Shown: piece after piece, positions 1-8,239 of the stretch
Layout of the letters: each line of letters begins with the position of its first letter
How positions within the stretch are numbered: the stretch's first letter is position 1
Source: Prevotella pectinovora
GTDB lineage: Bacteria > Bacteroidota > Bacteroidia > Bacteroidales > Bacteroidaceae
Direction of reading: 5' to 3'
DNA length: 37,205 nt
NCBI RefSeq assembly: GCF_000834015.1
Contig: NZ_JXQI01000033.1
Location: 1 to 37,205 of the forward strand
Position numbers and translations under genes: made by a program
Notes under the pieces: generated by a model
Databases searched by the model: none
What the model saw: only the letters and a program-made list of their open reading frames with translations
Told to the model about the DNA's origin: nothing

Positions 1-14
1 ACTGTTATTTTTTG

Positions 15-22
15 CAAAGATA
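15..22 (-). promoter_or_regulatory. Possible -7 box of a leftward promoter
   Basis: Read on the minus strand this is TATCTTTG, a perfect match to the Bacteroidota -7 element TAnnTTTG, followed by CA as is common. It points out of the window to the left, so a divergent gene probably begins before position 1. I see no convincing -33 TTTG at the right distance. Confidence 0.35.
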
Positions 23-58
23 CATATTTATCATAAAGTATAAAAAAACACTAGTTCA

Positions 59-90
59 TTTTGTAATTTACTATATTATTTTTATATTTG
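59..90 (+). promoter_or_regulatory. Promoter of the GH73 glucosaminidase gene
   Basis: TTTTG ends at 63 and TATATTTG occupies 83-90, separated by 19 bp. This is the spacing and sequence expected for the Bacteroidota primary sigma factor (TTTG / TAnnTTTG). The box ends 21 bp before the ATG at 112, so the mRNA leader is very short. Confidence 0.75.
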
Positions 91-111
91 TAGAATAAAT
101 AAAAATGCAAC

Positions 112-1032
112 ATGACCAAGAAACTTATCATCATATTGACTTTCATACTGAACGTGCTGCAATTGTCAGCGCAAATGAAATGGAATCAACGTTATCAGAC
201 ATATATTAATCAATACCGTGACCTCGCTATTGAGCAAATGCTCAAATACAAAATACCTGCAAGTATCACTCTAGCCCAAGGACTCCTGGAAAGTGGGGCC
301 GGATATAGCGAACTTGCAATGAAGGGCAATAACCACTTCGGCATCAAGTGTCATGGATGGACAGGCAGAACAACATACCATGACGATGATGAAAAGCAAG
401 AATGCTTCAGAGCATACAACAATGTTTTCGAAAGTTATGAAGACCATAGTCTATTGCTTACAAAGCAGCCTAGATATAAAGGTCTGTTCTCTTTAAATCC
501 AAAAGATTACGTAGGATGGGCAAAGGGACTAAAAAAATGTGGCTATGCCACAAGTCCTACGTACGCCCAGAAACTTATTGGTATAATTGAACTCTATAAA
601 CTTCATGAATATGACAAAGCGAAGAAATTTGACAGATTTATGGAGAGAAGATCCTTTAAAGACGACAAGTCGGCTAATGGAGGATTAGAACATCCTATCC
701 ACATGTATAACAAGAACTATTATGTAATCGTACGCTCTGGTGACACATTTAAATCTCTTGGCAGGGAACTTGGATTGTCATATAAGAAGATTGCCACTTT
801 TAATGAACGTGGAAAGAATGACAAATTAGAAAAAGGTGAGGTGATATACCTTAAGAAGAAGCAAAAGAAAGCAGAAAAACAATACAAGCGCCGCCCACAT
901 CGTGTAAAAGCAGGCGAAAGCATGTATAGTATAGCCCAATTATATGGCATAAGGCTAAAGAGTCTTTATAAAATGAATGGTTTGACACCTGATTACTCAA
1001 TAAAAGTGGGTGACAAACTGAGAGTGAGATAA
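112..1032 (+). CDS. Secreted GH73 glucosaminidase with two LysM domains
   Basis: This is a peptidoglycan hydrolase expected to cleave beta-N-acetylglucosaminyl bonds of the wall in the periplasm. Residues 1-21 form a signal peptide ending in SAQ. Residues about 40-170 are the GH73 (mannosyl-glycoprotein endo-beta-N-acetylglucosaminidase-like) domain with the LLESG motif, whose E60 is the likely catalytic acid, and the NNHFGIKC segment. Two LysM peptidoglycan-binding modules follow, at about 203-250 (IVRSGDTFKSLG) and 263-306 (HRVKAGESMYSIAQ). Length of 306 aa and this domain order are usual for Bacteroidales. The gene stands alone with its own promoter. An ATG at 105 is in another frame and is not used. 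Family assignment is firm. The precise bond cleaved is inferred from the family. Confidence 0.9.
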   Translation: MTKKLIIILTFILNVLQLSAQMKWNQRYQTYINQYRDLAIEQMLKYKIPASITLAQGLLESGAGYSELAMKGNNHFGIKCHGWTGRTTYHDDDEKQECFRAYNNVFESYEDHSLLLTKQPRYKGLFSLNPKDYVGWAKGLKKCGYATSPTYAQKLIGIIELYKLHEYDKAKKFDRFMERRSFKDDKSANGGLEHPIHMYNKNYYVIVRSGDTFKSLGRELGLSYKKIATFNERGKNDKLEKGEVIYLKKKQKKAEKQYKRRPHRVKAGESMYSIAQLYGIRLKSLYKMNGLTPDYSIKVGDKLRVR

Positions 1033-1050
1033 AAAAAATCATTATTTAGC

Positions 1051-1079
1051 TTGTTGCATCTATTTTTTTATTACTTTTG
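1051..1079 (+). promoter_or_regulatory. Promoter of ilvA
   Basis: TTG at 1051-1053 and TACTTTTG at 1072-1079 are 18 bp apart, matching the Bacteroidota promoter pattern. The leader to the ATG at 1130 is about 45 nt and A-rich, without a Shine-Dalgarno sequence. Confidence 0.7.
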
Positions 1080-1129
1080 CATCGTTTAAAACTAATACAA
1101 TATAATACACACATTAAATATCAAACTAT

Positions 1130-2323
1130 ATGTTGAAGTTAGATAATTTCTACAAAGCCCGTTATGAGCTTAGTAAAGTAATCAGACAAACTGAAGTTGT
1201 CCAAGCGCCTCAAGTAAATCCAGAGTGTGATGTTTATCTCAAATTGGAATGTCTGCAGCGTACAGGATCTTTCAAAGTACGTGGCGCATGCTATAAGATC
1301 TCACAGCTTAGTGATGAGGAAAAGGCACACGGAGTAATCGCTTGTTCAGCCGGTAACCATGCTCAGGGCGTGGCTTTGGGAGCTACAGCACATGGAATCA
1401 AGTCTCTTATCTGTCTGCCAGCAGGAGCACCTATCAGCAAGGTAGAAGCTACAAAAGGATATGGAGCAGACGTTTGTCTTGTTCCTGGAGTTTATGACGA
1501 TGCATACCAGAAGGCTATCGAATTGAGAGATGAAAAGGGATACACATTCGTGCATCCGTTTGACGACCCGAATGTAATTGCAGGCCAGGGAACAATTGGT
1601 CTTGAGCTTATCGATCAAGTGAAAGATATGGATGCAGTAGTAGTACCTGTCGGTGGTGGTGGACTTATCAGTGGAGTTGCCTTCGCATTGAAGACACTTA
1701 ATCCGCACATCAAAGTATATGGCGTTCAGGCGGCCGGTGCTGCTAGCATGGTTCAAAGTCTGCATGTTCATAAGAGAGAGTGTCTGTCTTCCGTTTCAAC
1801 CATAGCGGATGGAATCTGCGTTAAAGAGCCTGGTGAATTGACTTATGAAATCTGCAGCAAGTATGTTGATGACATTGTTACTGTATCTGAAGACGAGATT
1901 TGTGCAGCTATCCTTCAGTTGCTTGAGAAGGAAAAGGTTGTAGCAGAAGGTGCTGGTGCGACAAGCGTTGCTGCAGTGATGTTTAACAAGGTACCTGTTA
2001 AAGGTAAGAAAGTAGTTTGCATTGTGAGCGGTGGCAACATTGATGTCACTATTCTCAATCGTGTTGTTGAACGTGGACTCGCAAAGAGTGGACGAATTGC
2101 AATCATCAATGTCGAGCTTGATGACAAACCTGGCAAATTAGTAGAGGTGGCTTCAGTTATCGCTAAGGCAGGTGCTAACATCACAAATGTTTATCACGAC
2201 AGGAATAGCGATAGCGAGAAGGTTAACAGCTGCATCTTGAGAGTAATCTGCGAGACTCGTAACCAGGAGCATGTCGCAGCTATAAACAACGCACTGAGAG
2301 AAAGTGGATTTAAACTTGTTTAA
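1130..2323 (+). CDS. ilvA: Threonine ammonia-lyase (threonine dehydratase) with ACT domain
   Basis: Pyridoxal-phosphate enzyme that deaminates L-threonine to 2-oxobutanoate, the first step towards isoleucine. The PLP-binding lysine is K49 in the motif GSFKVRGA. SAGNHAQGVA and the glycine-rich phosphate loop VPVGGGGLISG follow. The last 75 residues (IAIINVELDDKPGKL onwards) form a single ACT domain, the usual amino-acid-sensing regulatory unit. At 397 aa it belongs to the short form with one C-terminal ACT, unlike the roughly 510-aa E. coli IlvA with two. The gene is monocistronic: own promoter at 1051-1079 and a strong hairpin at 2384-2424. Whether its role is biosynthetic or catabolic cannot be decided from sequence, because the short form occurs in both. 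Confidence 0.92.
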   Translation: MLKLDNFYKARYELSKVIRQTEVVQAPQVNPECDVYLKLECLQRTGSFKVRGACYKISQLSDEEKAHGVIACSAGNHAQGVALGATAHGIKSLICLPAGAPISKVEATKGYGADVCLVPGVYDDAYQKAIELRDEKGYTFVHPFDDPNVIAGQGTIGLELIDQVKDMDAVVVPVGGGGLISGVAFALKTLNPHIKVYGVQAAGAASMVQSLHVHKRECLSSVSTIADGICVKEPGELTYEICSKYVDDIVTVSEDEICAAILQLLEKEKVVAEGAGATSVAAVMFNKVPVKGKKVVCIVSGGNIDVTILNRVVERGLAKSGRIAIINVELDDKPGKLVEVASVIAKAGANITNVYHDRNSDSEKVNSCILRVICETRNQEHVAAINNALRESGFKLV

Positions 2324-2383
2324 GGTTTACACTATTATGTAATTATAGGATAATTATTGAAGCATCATGACTATCCTTTTAAA

Positions 2384-2424
2384 TTTTAAAGGGGGAAAGC
2401 TTTGAAAACTTTCTCCCTTTAAAA
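2384..2424. terminator. Hairpin between convergent ilvA and serS
   Basis: The arms 2384-2399 and 2409-2424 pair over 16 bp with one G-T pair around a 9-nt loop. It lies between the convergent ends of ilvA (plus) and serS (minus). The stem begins and ends in runs of T and A, so it could stop transcription from either side. There is no separate U-run beyond the stem. Confidence 0.7.
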
Positions 2425-2459
2425 ATGTCTCAATCTTAAGTTATCTAACTCTCAATTTT

Positions 2460-3749
2460 TTAGAAGTTTTTGTCATCAAGAATGTCGAATCCACAATAAG
2501 GTACCAATGCCTTAGGTATTCTTATACCTTCTGGTGTCTGATTGTTTTCTATCAAAGCGGCGACAATTCGCGGCAATGCAAGAGCCGAACCATTTAATGT
2601 GTGGCACAATTCTGTCTTTTTGGTCTGAGAATTTCTAAATCGACATTTCAAGCGATTTGCTTGATAGCTTTCAAAGTTGCTGACAGAAGATACTTCCAAC
2701 CATTTTTCTTGAGCAGCACTCCATACTTCAAAGTCGTAGCATATTGAAGATGTGAAACTCATATCTCCGCCACAAAGTCTGAGAATATGATAAGGGAGTT
2801 CAAGCTTAATGAGCAGATTCTCTACATGATCTAACATTTCCTTAAGTGACTCATATGAGTGTTCTGGCTTGTCGATACGTACGATCTCTACTTTGTCAAA
2901 CTGATGAAGTCGGTTCAATCCTCTCACGTCCTTGCCATAAGAGCCAGCCTCACGACGGAAACATGCAGAATAGGCACAACGCTTGATTGGCAAATCATTT
3001 TCATCAAGAATGACATCTCTGAAAATATTCGTCACCGGCACCTCTGCTGTAGGAATAAGATACAAGTTGTCCAGGTTACAATGATACATCTGACCTTCTT
3101 TATCTGGAAGCTGTCCGGTACCAAAACCAGAAGCTTCATTTACAACGTATGGAGGTTGTACCTCGAGATAGCCACTTTTCCTTGCTTCTTCAAGAAAGAA
3201 TGCTTCTAAAGCCCTTTGCAAACGAGCCATCTTTCCAATGTATACAGGGAATCCTGCTCCTGTGATTTTTACTCCAAGGTCAAAATCAATAAGGTTGAAT
3301 TTCTTGCAAAGATCCCAATGGCACATAGCATCTTCAGGAAGGTTCGGTTTTTCTCCACCCTCCTTAACTACGACATTGTCAGAAGCGTCTTTTCCTTCAG
3401 GAACTTCATCGCAAGGGATATTCGGAATTGTTCGCAGAAGATCGATTAATTTCTGCTGTATATCGTTTAATTCTCGTTCAAGTAATTTTGACTCTTCCTT
3501 CAATGCGGCTACGCTTTCTTTTATAGCATTTGCCTCATCTTTTTTACCCTCTTTCATCAGAGCGCCTATCTGGGCAGCTTTCTTTTTACCCTCTTGGAGT
3601 TCTTTGTCAAGTTTCTGTTGAGTTTCGCGTCTCATCTTGTCTAGAGCCAAGACATCATAAATTGCTTGTTTGGCACCAGGGAAATGTTTTTTCTCCAGAC
3701 CTTTAATTACACGTTCAGTTTCTTCACTGACAAGTTTAAGTGTAAGCAT
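2460..3749 (-). CDS. serS: Seryl-tRNA synthetase
   Basis: Class II aminoacyl-tRNA synthetase that charges tRNA-Ser (and tRNA-Sec where present) in the cytoplasm. The first roughly 110 residues form the long antiparallel coiled-coil arm, rich in Lys and Glu, that grips the tRNA variable loop. The catalytic core carries motif 2 (FRREAGSYGKDVRGLNR) and motif 3 (LNGSALALPRIVAALIEN). Length of 429 aa is typical. The ATG at 3749 starts the conserved MLTLKLV N terminus. It is downstream of relA on the same strand with a 91-bp gap that contains its own -7 box, so it can be transcribed separately. Confidence 0.96.
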   Translation of the reverse strand: MLTLKLVSEETERVIKGLEKKHFPGAKQAIYDVLALDKMRRETQQKLDKELQEGKKKAAQIGALMKEGKKDEANAIKESVAALKEESKLLERELNDIQQKLIDLLRTIPNIPCDEVPEGKDASDNVVVKEGGEKPNLPEDAMCHWDLCKKFNLIDFDLGVKITGAGFPVYIGKMARLQRALEAFFLEEARKSGYLEVQPPYVVNEASGFGTGQLPDKEGQMYHCNLDNLYLIPTAEVPVTNIFRDVILDENDLPIKRCAYSACFRREAGSYGKDVRGLNRLHQFDKVEIVRIDKPEHSYESLKEMLDHVENLLIKLELPYHILRLCGGDMSFTSSICYDFEVWSAAQEKWLEVSSVSNFESYQANRLKCRFRNSQTKKTELCHTLNGSALALPRIVAALIENNQTPEGIRIPKALVPYCGFDILDDKNF

Positions 3750-3807
3750 ATTTTTATGTATTAAATTAATGTTTTATCATTCTGAGAATAAGCACGTATT
3801 CTTTATG

Positions 3808-3815
3808 CAAAATTA
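3808..3815 (-). promoter_or_regulatory. -7 box upstream of serS
   Basis: On the minus strand this reads TAATTTTG followed by CAT, a full match to TAnnTTTG. It is 58 bp upstream of the serS ATG, just after the relA stop codon. The -33 region is only T-rich with no clear TTTG. Confidence 0.5.
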
Positions 3816-3840
3816 ATGTTTTTGATTAAAAAAACGTTAT

Positions 3841-6054
3841 TTATAATCTTATAATTTGTTTTACGCCTTTTATAATGCGCAATTTTTTTATTAACTGGTT
3901 CAATTTGGAAGTATCTTCGACGTTTATTTCAAGATTTCCACTGAACAGTCCGTCATGGCTATCAATATTAATGCTTCTCATCATTATGTTCTCCTCCTTG
4001 GATATAACACTTGTAATGTTATTGACAATGCCAATATCGTCATTGCCTATTATCTTTAATGTTATGGTGTATTTAGAGTCTGCTTTGCCACTCCATCTGG
4101 CTTGTAAAATTCTATACCCAAAACGTTTGCGCATCTCCAAAGCATTTGGACAATCTTTTCTGTGGATTTTTATTCCACCGCTTACTGTTACAAAGCCAAA
4201 GACATCATCACCATATATCGGATTGCAACATTTTGACAATTGATAGTCTATGCCTTTCAGATTGCGGTCAATGACAAGTACATCTCCATTGGATTTTGTA
4301 AAATTCTTGATTGAATTCTCAAAGCTATATTCGTCTGCGCTTCTTGTCTGCTGTTGACCTTGGAGGTTGTTGTCATAAGCTTGAATCTCCTGATATTTTT
4401 CAATTACATGATTGATATCCAATGTCTCATCAGCAATCTGCCTGTAGAAATCATTTGTTTCTTTGAAACCGAGCTTTTTGATCAAATGGGACATAGTGCC
4501 CTCATCCATTTCTATCTTACGGTTCTTCATCCTTCTTTCAAGCATTTCCTTTGCATATAGCCCGTCTTTCACTTGTGTCTCCTTAAGTGCAAGGCGTATC
4601 TTTGCCTTAGCTCTGCTGGTTTTAACGATGTTGAGCCAATCTTGTTTAGGCTTCTGTACGGTTGATGTCATTACTTCTATTTGATCTCCACTCTTCAGGA
4701 TATGTCTGAAAGTAACAACTTTACCATTTATTTTGGCACCGACACAGTGATTGCCTATGTTAGAATGAATGCGATAAGCGAAGTCAAGAACCGTTGCGCC
4801 CTTAGGAAATTTCATCAAATCTCCTTTGGGGGTAAAGACATATATCTCGTCTTCATACAAGTCCATTTTGAATTGATCTATGACCTGCATGTCGTCATTG
4901 TTTTCCAAAGCTCTACGAATACTCGTAAGCCATTCGTCCATGCCCCCTTCACTTTTTATCCCTTTGTATCGCCAGTGAGCTGCAAGTCCACGTTCTGCGA
5001 CTTCATCCATTCTTTCTGTTCTTATCTGAACTTCAACCCATTTGTTTTCAGGTCCTTTCACCGTTATGTGAAGACTTTCATATCCGTTAGATTTGGGCAC
5101 ACTCAGCCAGTCACGCAATCTCTTTGGATTGGGTTGGTACATATTTGTTATCAAAGCGAAGACATGCCAACATTGTATCTTTTCCAATTCTAAAGGAGCG
5201 TCAATAATAATACGTATGGCGAAAAGATCATATATTCCTTCGAATTCACATTTCTGCTTTTTCATCTTTTGCCAAATGCTATGGATACTTTTGGTACGCC
5301 CCTTCATGTGGAATTTGTATCCGTCGGCTTCCAACTTTTCCCTTATAGGCTTGATAAAGTTTTCTATATATTTATCGCGACTTTTTTTCGTTTCGTTGAG
5401 CTTGTCTTTTATCATATAGTAAACATCATGCTCAAGATATTTAAGACTAAGATCCTCTAACTCGCTTTTGAGTTTGTAGAGTCCTAGTTTGTGGGCAAGT
5501 GGAGCATAGAGGTAGCTTGCTTCTTCACTCACGCGTTTTTTTTCTTCTTCACATTCAGTATTGCGAATCTGTCTCATCAGATTTACCCTGTCGGCAATCA
5601 TGATAAGGATCACACGCATGTCTTCTGCAAATGAAAGAAGAAGGTTACGGAAATTTTCGCTTTCTATTACGGGATTTTTCTTGTATAACTCTTGTATGTG
5701 TACAAGTCCTTTAAGAATGCTTACTACTGTCTTGCCGAATTCTTTTTCGTATTTATCATAATCATTTTCCGTTTCTTCCGTAAAACACGAATAAAGCAAA
5801 ACAGCTACAACTCCATCCCGTTTTAGTCCAATTTCTTCAATGGCTATTAATGCTGTCTGTATGCTTGACAATATTGGATTAAGTCCAAAAATATCTCTTT
5901 GTATTCTTTTTTGTATTATAGCCTGCTTCAAAGACTGAAAGACTTTCAATTCATCAGACTTTGTCAATACATAGTTTTGCGAATTTCTTAATTCCTTTAT
6001 GGCTTCAAGAACTTGAGATTTCTCGTTATTCGTAAAAAACAGTTTTTTGTCCAT
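3841..6054 (-). CDS. relA: RelA-type (p)ppGpp synthetase with degenerate hydrolase domain
   Basis: Long RelA/SpoT-homologue, expected to make (p)ppGpp from ATP and GDP/GTP during starvation. Order: HD-type hydrolase region (about 50-165), synthetase (about 225-350, with GRTKSIHSIWQKMKKQ, NGYESLH and EVQIRT), TGS (IYVFTPKGDLMKFPKG), a Cys-containing zinc-finger-like region (SKCCNPIYGDD) and a C-terminal ACT. The hydrolase metal site is lost. The first His position is Ser (LSSIQTA), the HD pair is Tyr-Ser (residues 88-89), and the Asn after ADR is gone (ADRVNLM). Yet the synthetase has RLRD, closer to the RxKD of bifunctional enzymes than to the ExDD of E. coli RelA. I start at the ATG at 6054. 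A TTG two codons upstream is possible but less likely. A separate SpoT-like hydrolase should exist elsewhere. Confidence 0.88.
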   Translation of the reverse strand: MDKKLFFTNNEKSQVLEAIKELRNSQNYVLTKSDELKVFQSLKQAIIQKRIQRDIFGLNPILSSIQTALIAIEEIGLKRDGVVAVLLYSCFTEETENDYDKYEKEFGKTVVSILKGLVHIQELYKKNPVIESENFRNLLLSFAEDMRVILIMIADRVNLMRQIRNTECEEEKKRVSEEASYLYAPLAHKLGLYKLKSELEDLSLKYLEHDVYYMIKDKLNETKKSRDKYIENFIKPIREKLEADGYKFHMKGRTKSIHSIWQKMKKQKCEFEGIYDLFAIRIIIDAPLELEKIQCWHVFALITNMYQPNPKRLRDWLSVPKSNGYESLHITVKGPENKWVEVQIRTERMDEVAERGLAAHWRYKGIKSEGGMDEWLTSIRRALENNDDMQVIDQFKMDLYEDEIYVFTPKGDLMKFPKGATVLDFAYRIHSNIGNHCVGAKINGKVVTFRHILKSGDQIEVMTSTVQKPKQDWLNIVKTSRAKAKIRLALKETQVKDGLYAKEMLERRMKNRKIEMDEGTMSHLIKKLGFKETNDFYRQIADETLDINHVIEKYQEIQAYDNNLQGQQQTRSADEYSFENSIKNFTKSNGDVLVIDRNLKGIDYQLSKCCNPIYGDDVFGFVTVSGGIKIHRKDCPNALEMRKRFGYRILQARWSGKADSKYTITLKIIGNDDIGIVNNITSVISKEENIMMRSINIDSHDGLFSGNLEINVEDTSKLNQLIKKLRIIKGVKQIIRL

Positions 6055-6195
6055 AAGCAAAGGTCAAATTAAATATTGTTGAAATTCAAATATGTAAATC
6101 AAGTATGCCGTATTTTGATTAAAAACCTGTTATAACCAAGCGACAAGAACTGATAGGGTATGAAATTGATTTCCCTGCATTCTGATAATTATTTG

Positions 6196-6229
6196 CAAAG
6201 ATAATGCAAAACTCATAGAAAATATCAAC
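6196..6229 (-). promoter_or_regulatory. Likely promoter of relA
   Basis: On the minus strand GTTG (6227-6230) precedes TATCTTTG (6196-6203) by 23 bp. The -7 box is perfect and followed by CA. It lies 142 bp upstream of the relA ATG, leaving a long AT-rich leader in which I see no strong structure. It sits after the rpmA terminator, so relA is independent of the ribosomal operon. Confidence 0.6.
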
Positions 6230-6285
6230 GGAATAAAGATTTTCTACTTATAACTTGTTAAAAAGACAATCTAAATTGCCTATAT

Positions 6286-6314
6286 AAAAAAAAAGAGCCT
6301 CTAATGAGACTCTT
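6286..6314 (-). terminator. Rho-independent terminator of rplU-rpmA
   Basis: On the minus strand AAGAGTCTC pairs with GAGGCTCTT (9 bp, one G-U) around the loop ATTA, followed directly by a run of at least eight T. It is 30 bp downstream of the rpmA stop codon. This is a textbook intrinsic terminator. Confidence 0.9.
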
Positions 6315-6343
6315 ATGTTTGTTTGGAATAAGTTTGTTTTTAT

Positions 6344-6607
6344 TTAAGCTTCAGCTTCTGGAAGTACTGAAACGATGCTTCTGTCCTTGCGACCTTTGCG
6401 GAAGTTTACTACTCCGTCAACAAGTGCATAAAGAGTATCGTCTTTACCAATACCGACATTCAAGCCTGGGTTGTGCTTAGTACCACGCTGACGAACAATA
6501 ATGTTGCCTGCGATGACTTTCTGACCACCCCAAATTTTCACGCCCAATCTCTGTGAAGCTGACTCACGGCCGTTCTTAGAACTACCTACACCTTTTTTAT
6601 GTGCCAT
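6344..6607 (-). CDS. rpmA: 50S ribosomal protein L27
   Basis: Component of the large ribosomal subunit near the peptidyl-transferase centre. The 87-aa sequence begins [18 protein letters not shown] and contains [17 protein letters not shown], both diagnostic of L27. There is no N-terminal extension of the kind that is cleaved in Firmicutes. It follows rplU by 21 bp and ends before the terminator at 6286-6314, forming the universal rplU-rpmA pair. Confidence 0.97.
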   Translation of the reverse strand: MAHKKGVGSSKNGRESASQRLGVKIWGGQKVIAGNIIVRQRGTKHNPGLNVGIGKDDTLYALVDGVVNFRKGRKDRSIVSVLPEAEA

Positions 6608-6628
6608 TTCTACTAGTCCTCCTTTGTT

Positions 6629-6946
6629 TTAAGCGATTACTTGTTTAACTGCGATTTGTGTGAAGTGTGTACGATGACCATTGCGTTTGCGCTCGTCTTT
6701 ACGACGCTTCATCTTGAAGACAATCACCTTGTCACCTTTAACAAGTGGGTTAACCACTTCACAAACAACTTTCGCACCCTCTACTGCAGGTGCTCCTACT
6801 TTAACAGCTCCCTCGTTGTCTACGAGAAGCACTTTGTCAAACTCTACAGTCTGACCTTCTTCAGCATTTTGGATATGGTGAACGAACAATTTCTTGCCCT
6901 CTTCAACCTTAAACTGCTGACCGTTAATTTCTACAATTGCGTACAT
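6629..6946 (-). CDS. rplU: 50S ribosomal protein L21
   Basis: Large-subunit ribosomal protein that binds 23S rRNA. The start is set at the ATG at 6946, giving [17 protein letters not shown], the conserved L21 N terminus, and 105 aa. An in-frame TTG ten codons upstream would add [10 protein letters not shown], which is not conserved and would run into the leader hairpin at 6974-7013. C-terminal residues are rich in Lys and Arg ([14 protein letters not shown]), as in the family. First gene of the rplU-rpmA operon, probably controlled by the structured leader. Confidence 0.96.
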   Translation of the reverse strand: MYAIVEINGQQFKVEEGKKLFVHHIQNAEEGQTVEFDKVLLVDNEGAVKVGAPAVEGAKVVCEVVNPLVKGDKVIVFKMKRRKDERKRNGHRTHFTQIAVKQVIA

Positions 6947-6973
6947 TTTGTTATATAAAACGGGTTTGGTCTG

Positions 6974-7013
6974 CAAGGCGCATAACCTCGTGTTATGTCT
7001 TATTTGAGCCTTG
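6974..7013 (-). promoter_or_regulatory. Nested two-stem RNA leader of rplU-rpmA
   Basis: In the minus-strand transcript CAAGGC (7008-7013) pairs with GCCTTG (6974-6979). Inside it CATAAC (6992-6997) pairs with GTTATG (6981-6986) around the loop ACGAG. Both 6-bp stems are perfect and are separated by a 10-nt bulge on one side and one C on the other. The structure ends 27 nt before the rplU ATG, about 12 nt after the likely transcription start. Its position and form suggest an autoregulatory ribosomal-protein leader. I cannot match it to a named family from memory. Confidence 0.55.
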
Positions 7014-7031
7014 ACAGATAAAAATCGGATG

Positions 7032-7039
7032 CAAAATTA
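7032..7039 (-). promoter_or_regulatory. -7 box of the rplU-rpmA promoter
   Basis: Minus-strand TAATTTTG followed by CATC, a full match to TAnnTTTG. It is 86 bp upstream of the rplU ATG and just upstream of the leader hairpin. The -33 region is AG-rich with no clear TTTG. Confidence 0.6.
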
Positions 7040-7118
7040 CTCATTTAAAATTAATTTCCTTTCTCTTGAATGTATTTTTATATCGTTAGTTAAGCAATAT
7101 TAACTAATATTAGAAAAA

Positions 7119-8021
7119 CTAATGCTTACTAAAGTTGACTTGTCTTTTTACGAATTTAATCATAGCCCAATTATCTGAAGAGTTTCTCTTTTCTTCAACT
7201 AGCCCCAACGCACGAGCCTTTGCAATAAGAACAGATTCATCTTCTTTATAAAAGCCACTAATTATGAGAGTGCCATTGTCTGCCATTGAATTTGCTAATG
7301 TTGGCAAATCGTTTAAAAGAATATTGCGGTTTATGTTTGCCAAAACAACATCATATTTCCCCATTAATTCCTCATACAATAACGTTGAATCCCCTTTCAA
7401 CGCTGAAACATTCTCCAGGCTGTTCAGTTTGGCATTATGTATCGTATTGCTAACACTCCATTCGTCAATATCATATCCATATGCAGCTACTGCACCGCAT
7501 TTTGCTGCGGTAACCGATAAAATACCAGTTCCACATCCACAATCCAGCACACGTTTGTCTTGCAATGTCATTTTCAGCAATTCTTCAACAATCATCCTTG
7601 TGGTGTTGTGTGTACCGGTGCCAAACGCCTGGCATGCATCTATTGTAATATCTATGGAATATGATTTGTCTGAAGGGTGCTTCAAGTCATGTATAATACA
7701 TTGGTCACCGATTATAATCGGATTGAACCCTCCTTTTTCCCATTCCTCATTCCAATTCTTGTCTATTACTTCTTCTGTTTCAAAAGAAATGGAGAAGGTG
7801 TCCAAAGGAAAATCCTCCAAAGTCTTTTCCAAAGACGAACGGTCGTATAGCTCTTTCTGGATGTATCCGGAAATTCCACCTTCGTTTTCTTCAAATGACT
7901 CATATCCTACCGTACCGCATAAGGCGGCGCAGATATCGCATGCCATGGAAAAAGACGGCCCCTGTATTGTTTTTTTCCCATCAGTATTTTTTATGAAAAA
8001 AACAGTCTTGTAATATTTCAT
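7119..8021 (-). CDS. prmA: Ribosomal protein L11 methyltransferase
   Basis: S-adenosylmethionine-dependent enzyme that methylates ribosomal protein L11. The SAM-binding motif I is at about residues 157-172 (VLDCGCGTGILSVTAA). The acidic motif II (YGYDIDEWSV) follows, and then the substrate-site motif DVVLANINRNIL. The N-terminal 110 residues form the L11-recognition region and contain FETEEVIDKNWNEEWE. Length of 300 aa matches the family (E. coli 293). ATG at 8021 begins MKYYKTVFFI. It is probably monocistronic, with its own promoter at 8085-8092 and a perfect 7-bp hairpin in its leader (8050-8056 with 8062-8068, 5-nt loop). Confidence 0.93.
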   Translation of the reverse strand: MKYYKTVFFIKNTDGKKTIQGPSFSMACDICAALCGTVGYESFEENEGGISGYIQKELYDRSSLEKTLEDFPLDTFSISFETEEVIDKNWNEEWEKGGFNPIIIGDQCIIHDLKHPSDKSYSIDITIDACQAFGTGTHNTTRMIVEELLKMTLQDKRVLDCGCGTGILSVTAAKCGAVAAYGYDIDEWSVSNTIHNAKLNSLENVSALKGDSTLLYEELMGKYDVVLANINRNILLNDLPTLANSMADNGTLIISGFYKEDESVLIAKARALGLVEEKRNSSDNWAMIKFVKRQVNFSKH

Positions 8022-8084
8022 TATTTGAATTGTTAGTTGTATTCTTCTGAAGAGAATTTGTTTCTCTTTCCGTAAATTTTATTG

Positions 8085-8092
8085 CAAAATTA
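8085..8092 (-). promoter_or_regulatory. -7 box of the prmA promoter
   Basis: Minus-strand TAATTTTG followed by CAA, 63 bp upstream of the prmA ATG. No clear -33 TTTG. The inverted repeat at 8106-8130 occupies the expected -33 position. Confidence 0.5.
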
Positions 8093-8105
8093 TAAAAAAT
8101 AGGAG

Positions 8106-8130
8106 AAAACCTATCATGATATAGGGTTTT
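8106..8130. repeat. Inverted repeat between divergent promoters
   Basis: AAAACCTAT (8106-8114) pairs with ATAGG plus TTTT (8121-8125, 8127-8130), with one bulged G and the six-base centre CATGAT. It lies exactly between the leftward -7 box of prmA and the rightward -7 box at 8135-8142. This is the place for an operator acting on either or both genes. No regulator can be named. Confidence 0.45.
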
Positions 8131-8134
8131 TCCG

Positions 8135-8142
8135 TATTTTTG
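8135..8142 (+). promoter_or_regulatory. -7 box upstream of the Tyr/Trp/Gly-rich protein gene
   Basis: TATTTTTG followed by CAT matches TAnnTTTG. It is about 98 bp upstream of the ATG at 8240. There is no clear TTTG at -33, which falls inside the inverted repeat at 8106-8130, so this promoter may need an activator. Confidence 0.45.
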
Positions 8143-8239
8143 CATTTGAAAGTAATCTATTTTTGCATTTAGTAATTATTAACGACAACACTTGTGGATA
8201 TATATATCCCAAGCAATATAAGAATTAGGAGATAAAAAC

